Assembly (NCBI GenBank): GCA_964393275.1
Contig: CAYMTA010000003.1
Coordinates: 1-64,000 of the forward strand
Length of the DNA stretch: 64,000 bases
Direction of reading: 5' to 3'
DNA from: SLRI01 sp964393275
Lineage (GTDB): Bacteria > Pseudomonadota > Alphaproteobacteria > Geminicoccales > Geminicoccaceae
Position 1 is the stretch's first letter, and every line of letters begins with the position of its first letter. A program made the translations under genes and the position numbers. Shown here in pieces: positions 18,258 to 26,976 of this stretch. Under the pieces are notes generated by a model. The model was not told where the DNA came from. It searched no databases and was given only the letters and a program-made list of their open reading frames with translations.

Positions 18258-19364
18258 ATGTCGGAAATTATCGAACCTGCCAGGCAGGAGTTCATCAAGG
18301 TCGCAGCCGCCGAGCGGTTTCTGCGCGGCGGCATGGCCTGCCGGGTGGTCGCGGCCACGGGCTCGGTCACCGTCAAGGCGCTCGAGGGCATGGATGACCC
18401 GAGCCTCGCGGCCCTGCTCTCGGGCGGTGGCGGGGCGACCCTCGTGCTCAGCGCCCGGCGCGCCGCGGCGCTCGGCATCGAGTCCGCCGGACCCGACGCG
18501 GTGCGCCTGCCTCTCGACGCCGGGATCGGGGTCGAGCAGGTCCAGGCCCTGGTCGATCCGACCCGGCTCATGGCGGCGCTCGAGGACATGCCGACCCGCC
18601 CCGCCTCGCCGGCCGACGTGGCGGCGGTCGAGCTCTGCAAGATCGCCAATCTCCTGCCGGCCTGCGTCGTGCTCGACGATGCCGAGCTGCCCTGCCTCGA
18701 GCTCGATGCAACCGCCATCATGGCCTACCGCACCGCCGCCGCCGGCAGCGTCGAGCGGATCACCGAGGCCAGGGTGCCGCTCGCCGATGCGGCCGACACG
18801 CGGTTCGTCGCGTTCCGCTCGCGGCTCGGCGGGCCGCAGCACTACGCCATCCTGGTCGGCCGGCCCGAGAGCTTAGCCGCACCGCTCTGCCGGCTGCATT
18901 CCGAATGCTTCACGGGCGATCTCTTCGGCTCGATGCGCTGCGACTGCGGCGAGCAGCTCAAGGGCGCCATCAGGCGGATGGACGAGGCCGGCGGCGGGGT
19001 GCTCCTCTATCTGGCCCAGGAGGGCCGGGGCATCGGCCTCGTCAACAAGCTACGCGCCTATCGGCTGCAGGATTCGGGTGTCGACACGGTCGATGCCAAC
19101 ACGCATCTCGGCTTCGAGCCGGACGAGCGGGATTTCCTCGCCGCCGCCACCATGCTGCGCACCCTGGGCTTCAAGGCCGTGCGGCTCCTGACCAACAACC
19201 CCGACAAGGTCGCCCAGCTCGCCGAGCGCGGCATCGAGGTCACCGAGCGGGTCGAGCACAGCTTCGCCGCGAACCGTCACAATCGCTTCTATCTCGAGAC
19301 CAAGGCGCGGCGCAGCGGCCATCTCCTGCGGCTGCCCGACCTGCCGCGACGCGGCGCCGCCTAG
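18258..19364 (+). CDS. ribA: GTP cyclohydrolase II with N-terminal extension
   Basis: A 368-residue RibA. It opens GTP to 2,5-diamino-6-ribosylamino-4(3H)-pyrimidinone 5'-phosphate, the first step to riboflavin. Zinc ligands are Cys217, Cys228 and Cys230 in ECFTGDLFGSMRCDCGEQL, and the catalytic loop is YLAQEGRGIG (251-260). The first about 185 residues look like a degenerate DHBP-synthase (RibB-like) half, as in other alphaproteobacterial RibA proteins. A weak promoter (TTGATC, 19 bases, TATACA at 18203-18233) lies upstream. It is divergent from the MDR-PTPS-like pair; no FMN riboswitch was seen. Confidence 0.93.
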   Translation: MSEIIEPARQEFIKVAAAERFLRGGMACRVVAATGSVTVKALEGMDDPSLAALLSGGGGATLVLSARRAAALGIESAGPDAVRLPLDAGIGVEQVQALVDPTRLMAALEDMPTRPASPADVAAVELCKIANLLPACVVLDDAELPCLELDATAIMAYRTAAAGSVERITEARVPLADAADTRFVAFRSRLGGPQHYAILVGRPESLAAPLCRLHSECFTGDLFGSMRCDCGEQLKGAIRRMDEAGGGVLLYLAQEGRGIGLVNKLRAYRLQDSGVDTVDANTHLGFEPDERDFLAAATMLRTLGFKAVRLLTNNPDKVAQLAERGIEVTERVEHSFAANRHNRFYLETKARRSGHLLRLPDLPRRGAA

Positions 19365-20116
19365 GGGGCGAGCCACAGCCCCATGGCCCCGCGAACCGCG
19401 GCGGCGAGGCCGACGGCCAGGAGCGCCAGGAGGCCGACCAGCCGGTAGTGCCGCTTAAGGTCGCCGGTGAAGAGCCGCCCGCCCAGGGTCGTGCCGAGGA
19501 TCATCGCCGGGCAGAGCAGGGCCGCAAGCCAGAGCTCCCCTGGGGCGATCAGGCCCTGGGCGAGGGCCAGGGCCAGGCCGAGCGTGCCGTTGCAGAGGAA
19601 GAAGGCGGCGAGCGAGGCTCGGGTCACCTCGGGCGGCCGGCGCAGCGAGAAGAAGAGGGCGATGATCGGCGGGCCCGCCATGGCGGCGAGCCCGTTGAGC
19701 ACGCCCGAAAGCCCGCCGAGCGCCAAGAGGCCCCAGGGGCCGGGCAGACGCTGCAGATGCCAGCCGCGCTGCAGCAGGAGCACGGTGACGACGACGATCA
19801 GGCCGATGGCGAGCCTTGCCGTGTCCGCCCGAAGCCAGAGCAGGAGCCCCATGCCCGGCACGATGCCGAGCACCGCACCGGGCAGCAGCCGCAGCAGTGT
19901 TCGCCACTCGATGTGCCGGCCGTCCGCGTACAGGTTCTGCAGCCCGGCCACGATCTGCAGCGCCATGATGGTCGGCACGGCGAGCCGCGGCGCGAAGACG
20001 AGGCTCAGGAGCGGCACGCCCGCGAGGGCGGTGCCGAAGCCGGTGAAGCCCCGCAGGATGCCGGCGGATGCCATCGCCACCGAGCCGGCGAGGACGGCCC
20101 CGATCGAGGGCGTCAC
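19361..20116 (-). CDS. TauE/SafE-family sulfite/anion exporter
   Basis: A 251-residue membrane protein with about seven to eight hydrophobic segments and two copies of the TauE/SafE repeat (GFTGFGTALAGVPLLSL and GGLSGVLNGLAAMAGPPIIALF). The family exports sulfite or organosulfur anions across the inner membrane. Its 3' end overlaps the ribA stop by four bases in convergent orientation. A link to the BigR-like sulfide sensor seven kb away is possible but unsupported. Confidence 0.88.
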   Translation of the reverse strand: MTPSIGAVLAGSVAMASAGILRGFTGFGTALAGVPLLSLVFAPRLAVPTIMALQIVAGLQNLYADGRHIEWRTLLRLLPGAVLGIVPGMGLLLWLRADTARLAIGLIVVVTVLLLQRGWHLQRLPGPWGLLALGGLSGVLNGLAAMAGPPIIALFFSLRRPPEVTRASLAAFFLCNGTLGLALALAQGLIAPGELWLAALLCPAMILGTTLGGRLFTGDLKRHYRLVGLLALLAVGLAAAVRGAMGLWLAP

Positions 20117-20153
20117 GCCCCGGCCGCCCGGCGCACCGCCCGCAAGGCAGCGT

Positions 20154-21107
20154 TCAGAAGGCGCGCGTCTCGGCGCCCTCGACGTAGTGCTTCAGGTATT
20201 GGCCGACGAAATCGTGGTCGACGAGGCGCTGGTAGGCATCGGCGATCCGCTGCGCCACCGGGCCCCAGACCTGGCCCGAGGGGCCGATCGCCACGCCGTT
20301 CACCTTGACGATCGGGCAGATGCAGAGCGAGGTCGAGGTGAGAAAGGCCTCGTCGGCGTTGTAGGCGTCGTAGAGGTCGATATCGGCCTCGCGCAGGGTC
20401 AGGCCCTCGGCCCGGGCCAGATCGATGGCGGTCTGGCGGCTGACGCCGGGCAGCACGAACTTCTCGCGGGGGGTGAGGATCTCGCCGTCGCGGACGATGA
20501 AGATGTTCGAGCCCATGCCCTCGCAGAGATTGCCGTTGACGTCGAGCAGCACGGCCCAGGCCTCGGGGTCGATGCTCTGCACCTCCTGGTCCGCCACGAT
20601 CAGGTTCAGGTAGTTGTGCGTCTTGGCGCGCGGCGTCAGCGAATCCGGCGGAATGCGGCGATGCGACGGCACGACCACGCGAATGCCATGCTTGTAGAGC
20701 TTGGCGCGCTTGCCGAGCGGCAGGGGGTTGCACTCGAGCACGATGTTGGGGCCGTGATGGTCGATATTGTCGCCCTCCACCTCCTTGACCCCGCGGCTGA
20801 TGCGCTGGCCGACCCAGTAGTCGTCATCGGGGCCGAGCAGATGGCGGTTGCGCTCGAAGAGATCCAGCGTGAGCTCGCACATCCGCGCTGGCCCGAAGCC
20901 CGGATCGATGCGCAGATACTTGAGCGAGCGGTAGAGCCGATCGACATGCTCCTTCACCTTGAACAGCCGATGGCCGAAGGTCCGGGTCAGGTCGAAGCAG
21001 CCATCGCCGTAGATCCAGCTCGAATCGCGAAACGGGATGCGCACCTGCGATTCCGGCATGAATTCGCCGTTGAACCAGGCCACCCGCTCATTCGCCCGAA
21101 CCGACAT
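20154..21107 (-). CDS. class IV aminotransferase (BCAT / D-amino-acid transaminase fold)
   Basis: A 317-residue PLP fold-type IV enzyme. The Schiff-base Lys is in RAKTHNYLNL, and CEGMGSNIFIV holds the phosphate-contacting residues. The N-terminus WFNGEFMPESQVRIPFRDSSWIYG is typical of the branched-chain/D-alanine/amine transaminase group. ATG 21107 follows GGAGAA. Whether it uses branched-chain amino acids, D-amino acids or amines cannot be read from these motifs alone. Confidence 0.88.
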   Translation of the reverse strand: MSVRANERVAWFNGEFMPESQVRIPFRDSSWIYGDGCFDLTRTFGHRLFKVKEHVDRLYRSLKYLRIDPGFGPARMCELTLDLFERNRHLLGPDDDYWVGQRISRGVKEVEGDNIDHHGPNIVLECNPLPLGKRAKLYKHGIRVVVPSHRRIPPDSLTPRAKTHNYLNLIVADQEVQSIDPEAWAVLLDVNGNLCEGMGSNIFIVRDGEILTPREKFVLPGVSRQTAIDLARAEGLTLREADIDLYDAYNADEAFLTSTSLCICPIVKVNGVAIGPSGQVWGPVAQRIADAYQRLVDHDFVGQYLKHYVEGAETRAF

Positions 21108-21174
21108 GGGAAGTTCTCCGCGTTTTTTCTCACCACCCCGTCTGATGGGCGGAACTGCAAGGACTGGCAACCTT

Positions 21175-21240
21175 CATCTGTGCTGCGACTGGCGAAAGGC
21201 GACCACGCATCTGTGCTGCGACTGGCGAAAGGCGACCACG
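21175..21240. repeat. perfect 2 x 33-bp tandem duplication
   Basis: Copy 1 is 21175-21207 and copy 2 is 21208-21240, identical by eye (each starts CATCTGTGCTGCGACTGG). The unit contains CGAAAGGCGA, the likely ribosome-binding region of the hydrolase starting at 21243, so that region is doubled. Confidence 0.9.
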
Positions 21241-21242
21241 CG

Positions 21243-22091
21243 ATGCGACCCTTCCAAGGCTGGGCCACGGGCCTCCTCCTGCTGAGCGCTGTCCTCTGGA
21301 CAGCACCGGCGAGCGCCTGCCCGGGTGCCGAGGCGCCCTGCCGGGTCGCCGATGGCGACTACTACATCCGCCTGTCCGAGAATGACGCCGCCGCGGTTCG
21401 GCCGCCGCTCGTGGTGTTCCTGCACGGTGCGGGCGGCCACGCCGACGAGGTCGTGCGTGGCGGCGCCTATCTCGATCCCTTTCTCGATGCCGGCTATGCC
21501 GTCCTCGCACCGCAGGGCCTCACCCGGGAAGGCCGCAGGGGTCCCAACTGGAGCGTCCGCGACGGCCAGACCTATTCACGCGACGACACCCGGTTCGTGG
21601 CCGAGGTGATCGAGGACGCGGCCCTTCGCTTCGGCCTGGACCGCGACCGCGTCCTCCTGGCCGGCTTCTCGCGCGGCGCCTCGCTCGTCTGGGACATCGC
21701 CTGCCACGCGCCGAGCCTCGCCAGCGCCTATGCCGCCATCAGCGGCGGCTTCTGGCGGCCGCTGCCGGAAGGTTGCGAGGGTCCGGTCCGCCTCTTCCAC
21801 ACCCACGGCTTCACCGACCGCACCGTGCCGCTGGAAGGCCGCCTCTTGCGGGACGGCAGGACCGCCCAAGCCGACATCTACGCGGGCCTGCAAATCTGGC
21901 GCATGACGGATGACTGCGGCTCACGCGCCGACTGGCAGGACGCGTCTGGCCCCTACTGGCGCAAGGCCTGGACCGCCTGCGCCGACGGTACGCTCGAGCT
22001 CGCCCTCCATGCCGGCGGGCACGAGATACCCGCCGGCTGGGCAAGGATGATCATCGACTGGTACGAGGGCCGCCCGCCGGCGACGAACTGA
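21243..22091 (+). CDS. secreted alpha/beta-hydrolase (PHB-depolymerase/LpqC-like)
   Basis: A 282-residue protein with a signal peptide (MRPFQGWATGLLLLSAVLWTAPASA) and an alpha/beta-hydrolase domain: oxyanion region VVFLHGAGGHADE, nucleophile GFSRGA, and a C-terminal HAGGHEIP His. It resembles secreted polyhydroxybutyrate-depolymerase or feruloyl-esterase-like proteins (LpqC group). The start is fixed by the signal peptide. The substrate is not known; polyester or plant ester is likely from the family. Confidence 0.85.
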   Translation: MRPFQGWATGLLLLSAVLWTAPASACPGAEAPCRVADGDYYIRLSENDAAAVRPPLVVFLHGAGGHADEVVRGGAYLDPFLDAGYAVLAPQGLTREGRRGPNWSVRDGQTYSRDDTRFVAEVIEDAALRFGLDRDRVLLAGFSRGASLVWDIACHAPSLASAYAAISGGFWRPLPEGCEGPVRLFHTHGFTDRTVPLEGRLLRDGRTAQADIYAGLQIWRMTDDCGSRADWQDASGPYWRKAWTACADGTLELALHAGGHEIPAGWARMIIDWYEGRPPATN

Positions 22092-22117
22092 GCCGCCGGG
22101 CTGCTCAGGCGGGACGT

Positions 22118-22384
22118 CTACTTCCAGACGGGCTTGCCGAGGTCGATCGTGTCCTCGTCCGTGGCGGCACCCGTGGCAGCCCCGGCCGCACCGCCGAGCA
22201 CGGCGCCGCCGAGGACGCTGGTGCCGGTCACCGCACCCGCCGCGGCGCCGACCCCGGCACCGATCGCACCGCCGCTCATGGCCCGGTCGCTCGTGCTCTC
22301 GCCACAGCCGCCGAGCGCCAGGGCGGCACCCAAGGCGAGCGTGGCGAGGATCGCGGTCGTCTGAAGCTGAAAAGCCCGCTGCAT
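22118..22384 (-). CDS. glycine-zipper lipoprotein
   Basis: An 88-residue protein with lipobox LALGGC after a hydrophobic segment, so lipid-anchored. It is followed by a Gly/Ala-rich zipper (GGAIGAGVGAAAGAVTG, LGGAVLGGAAGAATGAAT). Glycine-zipper lipoproteins of this type pack in or against membranes. GAGGAG upstream supports ATG 22384. Specific role unknown. Confidence 0.8.
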   Translation of the reverse strand: MQRAFQLQTTAILATLALGAALALGGCGESTSDRAMSGGAIGAGVGAAAGAVTGTSVLGGAVLGGAAGAATGAATDEDTIDLGKPVWK

Positions 22385-22464
22385 GGATCGTCTCCTCGGC
22401 AACGAAATGAGCTGCCCGACCAACAGCCGGGCAACGCCTTCGGTTCCGCCGAGGAGAGCGACCG

Positions 22465-23679
22465 CTACGCCGCTCGCGGGATGGTCAGCCGGCCGCACAC
22501 ATCGACCAGCGCCTCGATCAGCCGGTCCATGGTCCGGTCGTCGTGCAGCGGGCCCGGGGTCAGCCGCAGCCGCTCCGTGCCCTTCGGCACGGTCGGGTAG
22601 TTGATCGGCTGGATGTAGATGGCGTGGCGCTCGAGCAGGAGATCGGTCGCCGCTTTGCAGCGCACCGGATCGCCGACCAGGACCGGCACGATGTGCGACG
22701 GGCTGGCCATGACCGGCAGGCCGGCCTGCGCCAGGCGGTGCTTGAGGCTCGCGGCCCGTTCCTGCTGGGCCGCGCGCTCGGCGTTCGAGCGCCGCAGATA
22801 ACGGACCGAGGCGAGGGCGCCGCCGACCACCGCGGGTGCCAGCGACGTCGTGAAGATGAAGCCGGGCGCAAAGCTGCGGATCGCGTCGATCACCATGGCC
22901 GAGCCCGCGACGTAGCCGCCCATGCAGCCATAGGCCTTGGCGAGCGTGCCCTGGATCACGTCGACCCGACCGAGCGCCGCATCGCGCTCGGCGACGCCGG
23001 CGCCGGTCGCCCCGTACATGCCGACCGCGTGCACCTCGTCGAGATAGGTCAGGGCCCCGTAGCGCTCGGCCAGGTCGCAGACCGCGTTGATCGGGCCGAA
23101 ATCACCGTCCATCGAGTAGACGCTCTCGAAAATGACGAGCTTGGCGCGATCCGCGGGCTCGGCCGCGAGCAGCGCCTCCAGGTGCCCCAGGTCGTTGTGG
23201 CGAAAGACGCGCTTCTCGCAGCCGCTCGAACGCACGCCGGCGATCATCGAGGCGTGGTTCAGCTCGTCCGAGAAGATGACGCAGTCGGGCAAGAGCCGGG
23301 CCAGGGTCGAGATCGCCGCCTCGTTGGCGACGAAGCCCGAGGTCATGACGAGGGCCGCCTCCTTGCCGTGCAGGGCCGTCAGCTCCTCCTCGAGCATCAC
23401 GTGCAGATGCGTCGTGCCGGAGATGTTGCGCGTGCCGCCGGCGCCGGCGCCGTATTCCCTGAGCGCTCGCCCGGCGGCCTCGAGCACCACCGGATGCTGG
23501 CCCATGCCGAGATAGTCATTGGAGCACCAGATGGTCACCTCGCGCCGCCCCCGGCCGGGGCAGCGGTGGTCGGCCGCCGGATAGTGGCCGACGCGGCGGG
23601 CGAGATCGGCGAAGGTGCGATACCGGCCCTCGTCACGCACCTTGCCGATGGCAGCGGTGAAGATGGTCTCGTAGTCCAT
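22465..23679 (-). CDS. hemA: 5-aminolevulinate synthase
   Basis: A 404-residue ALAS of the C4 (Shemin) pathway: glycine plus succinyl-CoA to 5-aminolevulinate, PLP-dependent, cytoplasmic. The substrate loop is GAGAGGTRNISGT, the PLP Lys is in GTLAKAYGCMGGY, and SDELNHASMI and YLDEVHAVGMYG complete the active site. ALAS rather than glutamyl-tRNA reductase is a mark of alphaproteobacteria. The start at MDYETIF (23679) is the family N-terminus. It lies 62 bases downstream of the desaturase. Confidence 0.97.
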   Translation of the reverse strand: MDYETIFTAAIGKVRDEGRYRTFADLARRVGHYPAADHRCPGRGRREVTIWCSNDYLGMGQHPVVLEAAGRALREYGAGAGGTRNISGTTHLHVMLEEELTALHGKEAALVMTSGFVANEAAISTLARLLPDCVIFSDELNHASMIAGVRSSGCEKRVFRHNDLGHLEALLAAEPADRAKLVIFESVYSMDGDFGPINAVCDLAERYGALTYLDEVHAVGMYGATGAGVAERDAALGRVDVIQGTLAKAYGCMGGYVAGSAMVIDAIRSFAPGFIFTTSLAPAVVGGALASVRYLRRSNAERAAQQERAASLKHRLAQAGLPVMASPSHIVPVLVGDPVRCKAATDLLLERHAIYIQPINYPTVPKGTERLRLTPGPLHDDRTMDRLIEALVDVCGRLTIPRAA

Positions 23680-23741
23680 GAGCTCCGACTCCCGAGGTCT
23701 TCGGGCCACCTTACAACCTCGAGCGCTTTTGGGAATACCGG

Positions 23742-24692
23742 TCAGTAGGCCGCAGTCGGCACGGTTTCATCCGGCCGGTCGTCGGCGAAGGGATGCACCG
23801 GCGGCTCCTTCGCCCGAAGCGCGTAGCGGCGCAGGATCTCGCCGTAGCCGCCCTCGAACACGTAGCCGTCATTGCGCCGCAGCCAGCCGGCCCGGTCCCT
23901 GGCATAGGCCTCGGGCAGAAGGTACCAGGGCAGGCCGGGCCGCGCGTGATGCACGAGATGCAGGTTGTTGTTGAGGTAGAGGAGCCGCATCAACGGGCCG
24001 GCCTCGACGATCACGGTCCGATGCTCGACCAGGGGCCGGGCCTGGTGCTCGAGGAACGAGCGGACCAGCATGAGCGAGGTGGCGGGCCAGGCGATCAGGA
24101 GCGCGTACTGCCAGAGCGGCATGCCGGCCAGCACCAGCCAGCCGAGCAGAAGCGCGAGCCCGGCCGCGTGGGCGAGCCAGGCGCGCCGCACGCCCGCTTC
24201 GTCGGCGACGAGCGCCCGGGCCTGGTCGACGAGAAACCCCAGCACGACCAGCACGCTGCCGATCGTCGTCCGGCCGACGAGCGAGTTGCGCGCGAGCAGC
24301 AGGCCCCGTCGCCAGCGCGGCAGCCGGCGCCAGGCGGCCGCCGTCACGTAGTAGCTCTCCGGGTCGTCGAGCGGGTCGGTCAGATGCTCGTCCTGGTGGT
24401 GGGCGAGGTGGCTCGCCCGGTAGATGCCGAAGGGCAGCCAGAGCAGCACCGGCAGCCCGCCCATGAGCGCGTTGACCAGGGGGCTCGGGGTCGGGTGGCC
24501 GTGGACGATCTCATGCTGCAGCGAGCTGTACCAGGCGCCGAGATAGGCGCCCACCGGCAGCATCACGTACCAGGGCAGGCTGGCATGAAACCAGGTCAGG
24601 GCCAGGAGGCCGCCGACGATCACGAGGAAGAGGCCGACCGTCGGCCACTCGACCTTGTCGGGTGTGCGTACGCCCAGCGCAGCACTGTTCAT
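23742..24692 (-). CDS. membrane fatty-acid/sterol-type desaturase
   Basis: A 316-residue integral membrane di-iron enzyme of the FADS-like superfamily. Three His clusters are seen: QHEIVHGH (residues 59-66), ASHLAHHQDEH and NLHLVHH. Four or so membrane segments surround them. The family inserts double bonds or hydroxyls in lipids. ATG 24692 starts MNSAALGV. It may be co-transcribed with hemA, which follows after 62 bases, though no functional link is evident. Confidence 0.88.
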   Translation of the reverse strand: MNSAALGVRTPDKVEWPTVGLFLVIVGGLLALTWFHASLPWYVMLPVGAYLGAWYSSLQHEIVHGHPTPSPLVNALMGGLPVLLWLPFGIYRASHLAHHQDEHLTDPLDDPESYYVTAAAWRRLPRWRRGLLLARNSLVGRTTIGSVLVVLGFLVDQARALVADEAGVRRAWLAHAAGLALLLGWLVLAGMPLWQYALLIAWPATSLMLVRSFLEHQARPLVEHRTVIVEAGPLMRLLYLNNNLHLVHHARPGLPWYLLPEAYARDRAGWLRRNDGYVFEGGYGEILRRYALRAKEPPVHPFADDRPDETVPTAAY

Positions 24693-24793
24693 TTTTGTCT
24701 GGTCCCACCGCCCGGATCGGGGCGCCGGCAAAGGCAGACGACCCCCATATTCTAGAAGGCCAACCTCGGGCTGCTGTCAAGATGGGGTGATCC

Positions 24794-25666
24794 TCAGCGA
24801 GCCCGCATGGCGATGATGCCGGCGACCACGACGATCCCGGCGCCGAGCAGCATCGGTGCGTCGGGATACTCGCCGAAGACCATGATGCCGATGAAGATGC
24901 CCCAGACGAGCTGCGTGTAGCTGAAGGGCTGCAGCACGCTCGCCGGCACCAGCTCGTAGGCCTTCATCAGGAGCATGTGCCCGAGGACGCCGGTGCAGGA
25001 GATGACGAGGAGGCCGAGGATCTGGCCCGGCGACGGGTTCTGCCAGAGGAAGGGCCCGACCGCCGAGGCCATCAGGCAGCCGATCCAGGCGACATAGCCA
25101 TAGGAGGTCTCGAACCGGTCCTCCTTGGCGAGCAGCCGGGTCAGGAGGCTGTAGACCGCGAACATGGCGGTGCCGAGGAGGGCGACGAGGCCGACCGGGA
25201 AGAAGTCGCCGCCGCCGGGCCGCAGGATGATGACGACGCCGACGAAGCCGGCGATGACGGCGATCCAGCGCAGGCGCCCCACCTTCTCGCCGAGGACGAG
25301 AGGCGAGAGTGCCGTGACCATGAGCGGGCAGCCGGCGAAGAGCGCCTGCGCCGTGCTGAGCGGCATGTGCGCCACCACCCAGGCGAACATGCCGACCTCG
25401 ATCACGAAGATGGCGGAGCGGAGGATCTGCAGCCACGGCCGCCGGGCGCGCAGCGCCCGCCCGATGCCGCCCGGCTGCCGGCCGATCAGGACCGTGGCGA
25501 CTGCTGCGAACAGCCAGTAGCGGACCATGACGATCTGCGCCACGTGGAGATCCTGGGCGAGCAGCTTGGTGATCGCGTCCTGCGAGGCGAAGGTGAGCAT
25601 CGTCACCAGCATGAAGGCGATCCCCTTCAGGGGCGCCTTGCCGTCATCGGCCACGATCTGCTCCAT
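24794..25666 (-). CDS. EamA/DMT-superfamily transporter
   Basis: A 290-residue protein with ten predicted membrane helices in two EamA repeats (GIAFMLVTMLTFASQDAITKLL and VGLVALLGTAMFAVYSLLTRLL). The DMT group exports amino acids, metabolites or nucleotides. The start MEQIVADDGKAPLKG is used; the upstream open frame is non-coding. The substrate is not readable from sequence. Confidence 0.9.
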   Translation of the reverse strand: MEQIVADDGKAPLKGIAFMLVTMLTFASQDAITKLLAQDLHVAQIVMVRYWLFAAVATVLIGRQPGGIGRALRARRPWLQILRSAIFVIEVGMFAWVVAHMPLSTAQALFAGCPLMVTALSPLVLGEKVGRLRWIAVIAGFVGVVIILRPGGGDFFPVGLVALLGTAMFAVYSLLTRLLAKEDRFETSYGYVAWIGCLMASAVGPFLWQNPSPGQILGLLVISCTGVLGHMLLMKAYELVPASVLQPFSYTQLVWGIFIGIMVFGEYPDAPMLLGAGIVVVAGIIAMRAR

Positions 25667-26291
25667 TTGGTGCGGCCGGATCGGCTGAATGCCCGGCCGT
25701 GCCGAAGGCTCTCTAGCAGGCTCTGGCCGGAGCCGCGACAGGCTCCGGCGAAACGGGTGAATGAATTGAGGCTGGATGCGGGAAATGCGCGCGATGCGCG
25801 ATATCGCGGCGGCCAGCCGAAGCCGCGACCCATCTGCCTGATGTGAAAGCCGAATGACAGTTCGTCGACAAGGAATCCACACCCCGATGAACAGCCCTAT
25901 CCCCGCCAATGTGGATAAGCGTTCATGCCGCCTGGCGGCCTCCCGGTGGCCGCGCGGGAGGGGCGGTTGAATTCGATTCGGCCGCGCCCGGCACCCGCGG
26001 GTGGCGCCGGCGGCCTCTGTCAACCAATTGACAAGAAAAGATTTCGTCCGCCGGGCCTCGACCGGGAGCCCGTCCCTCGGAACGCCACGGCGCACGGTCG
26101 GCGCCAAGGCCCGGGGATCCTCGATTCCCCGGCCGGGCCGGGGTGCGGGACATCTGCGCACAGCCTGTGGACAACGTGGATGAAGTCAGGGAACCCCTAG
26201 GGCGACGGGTGCCACCGCGCGGGGCAGGGCTGTTCACGAGGCCCGACAGAGCTATAGTTTACGGCGAAACGTGCTCCAGTCGGATGATCCC
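25667..26291. other. 625-bp intergenic region with DnaA-box-like sites and a palindrome
   Basis: No plausible gene is seen. It contains a perfect DnaA box (TGTGGATAA, 25910-25918), a TGTGGACAA variant (26166-26174), a weaker ATCCACA site (25875-25881), and three GANTC sites (25873, 25975, 26123). A palindrome TGTCAACCAATTGACA is at 26018-26033, and a TATAGT hexamer (26253-26258) could be the -10 of the YceI gene. Whether this is an origin, a DnaA-controlled promoter region or neither is unresolved; no origin-linked genes lie nearby. Confidence 0.45.
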
Positions 26292-26915
26292 ATGCCCCTG
26301 CCATCGCAGTCGCCCCGGATGACCCCCGGCCCCCTCCGGCTCGCGGCCCTGATGCTCGCGGCGTCGTCCCTGATGGCCCTTCCGGCCGCCGCCGAGCCGG
26401 CCCGCTGGGTGATCGATCCGGGCAATTCGTCGATCGGCTTCAGCGCCAACCATATCGGCTACAAGGACGTGCTCGGCCTCTTCCTCGTGGAGCGCGGCAG
26501 CTTCACCTTCGACGAGGCGACGCGCGAGCTCTCCGATCTCGTCTTCGAGGTCGAGGCCGCCAGCGTCTTCACCGACAACCAGGCGCGCAACCAGCACCTG
26601 ATGAGCGACGACTTCCTCGCCGCCGAGAGCCACCCGCTGATCCGCTTCGTCATGACCGAGGCCCTGCCGGCAACCGACACATCGGGCACGATCAAAGGGG
26701 ATCTCACCATCCGCGGCGTCACCCGGCCGGCCGAGGTCGACGTCACCCTGAACCGCATCGCCCCCTATCCCTGGGGCGGCAACTACGTGCTCGGGGTCAG
26801 CGCCGAGGCGGTGGTCAGGCGCAGCGAGTTCGGCAGCACCTACGCCCTCGAGGACGGCCTGGTCGGCGACGAGATCTTCCTCGCCTTCGAGGTCGAGGCG
26901 ATCCGCCAGGATTGA
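26292..26915 (+). CDS. YceI-family periplasmic lipocalin-like protein
   Basis: About 207 residues. A signal peptide (LRLAALMLAASSLMALPAAAEP) precedes a YceI domain: WVIDPGNSSIGFSANHIGY, GSFTFDEATRELSDLVFEV and GTIKGDLTIRGVTRPAEVDV. YceI proteins bind polyisoprenoids such as ubiquinone precursors in the periplasm and can be stress-induced. The start is uncertain between ATG 26292 and ATG 26319; the second begins nearer the signal peptide. Confidence 0.88.
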   Translation: MPLPSQSPRMTPGPLRLAALMLAASSLMALPAAAEPARWVIDPGNSSIGFSANHIGYKDVLGLFLVERGSFTFDEATRELSDLVFEVEAASVFTDNQARNQHLMSDDFLAAESHPLIRFVMTEALPATDTSGTIKGDLTIRGVTRPAEVDVTLNRIAPYPWGGNYVLGVSAEAVVRRSEFGSTYALEDGLVGDEIFLAFEVEAIRQD

Positions 26916-26976
26916 CGCGGCGCCAAGGGGTGCCAGCTCTTTCCGGTCGACATCCGGGCCCGAAGGTGGATGCAGC

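Noticed and set aside
24683..24780. TTGACA / TAGAAT promoter for the desaturase
   Set aside because: The hexamers are 20 bases apart, too long for a usual promoter.
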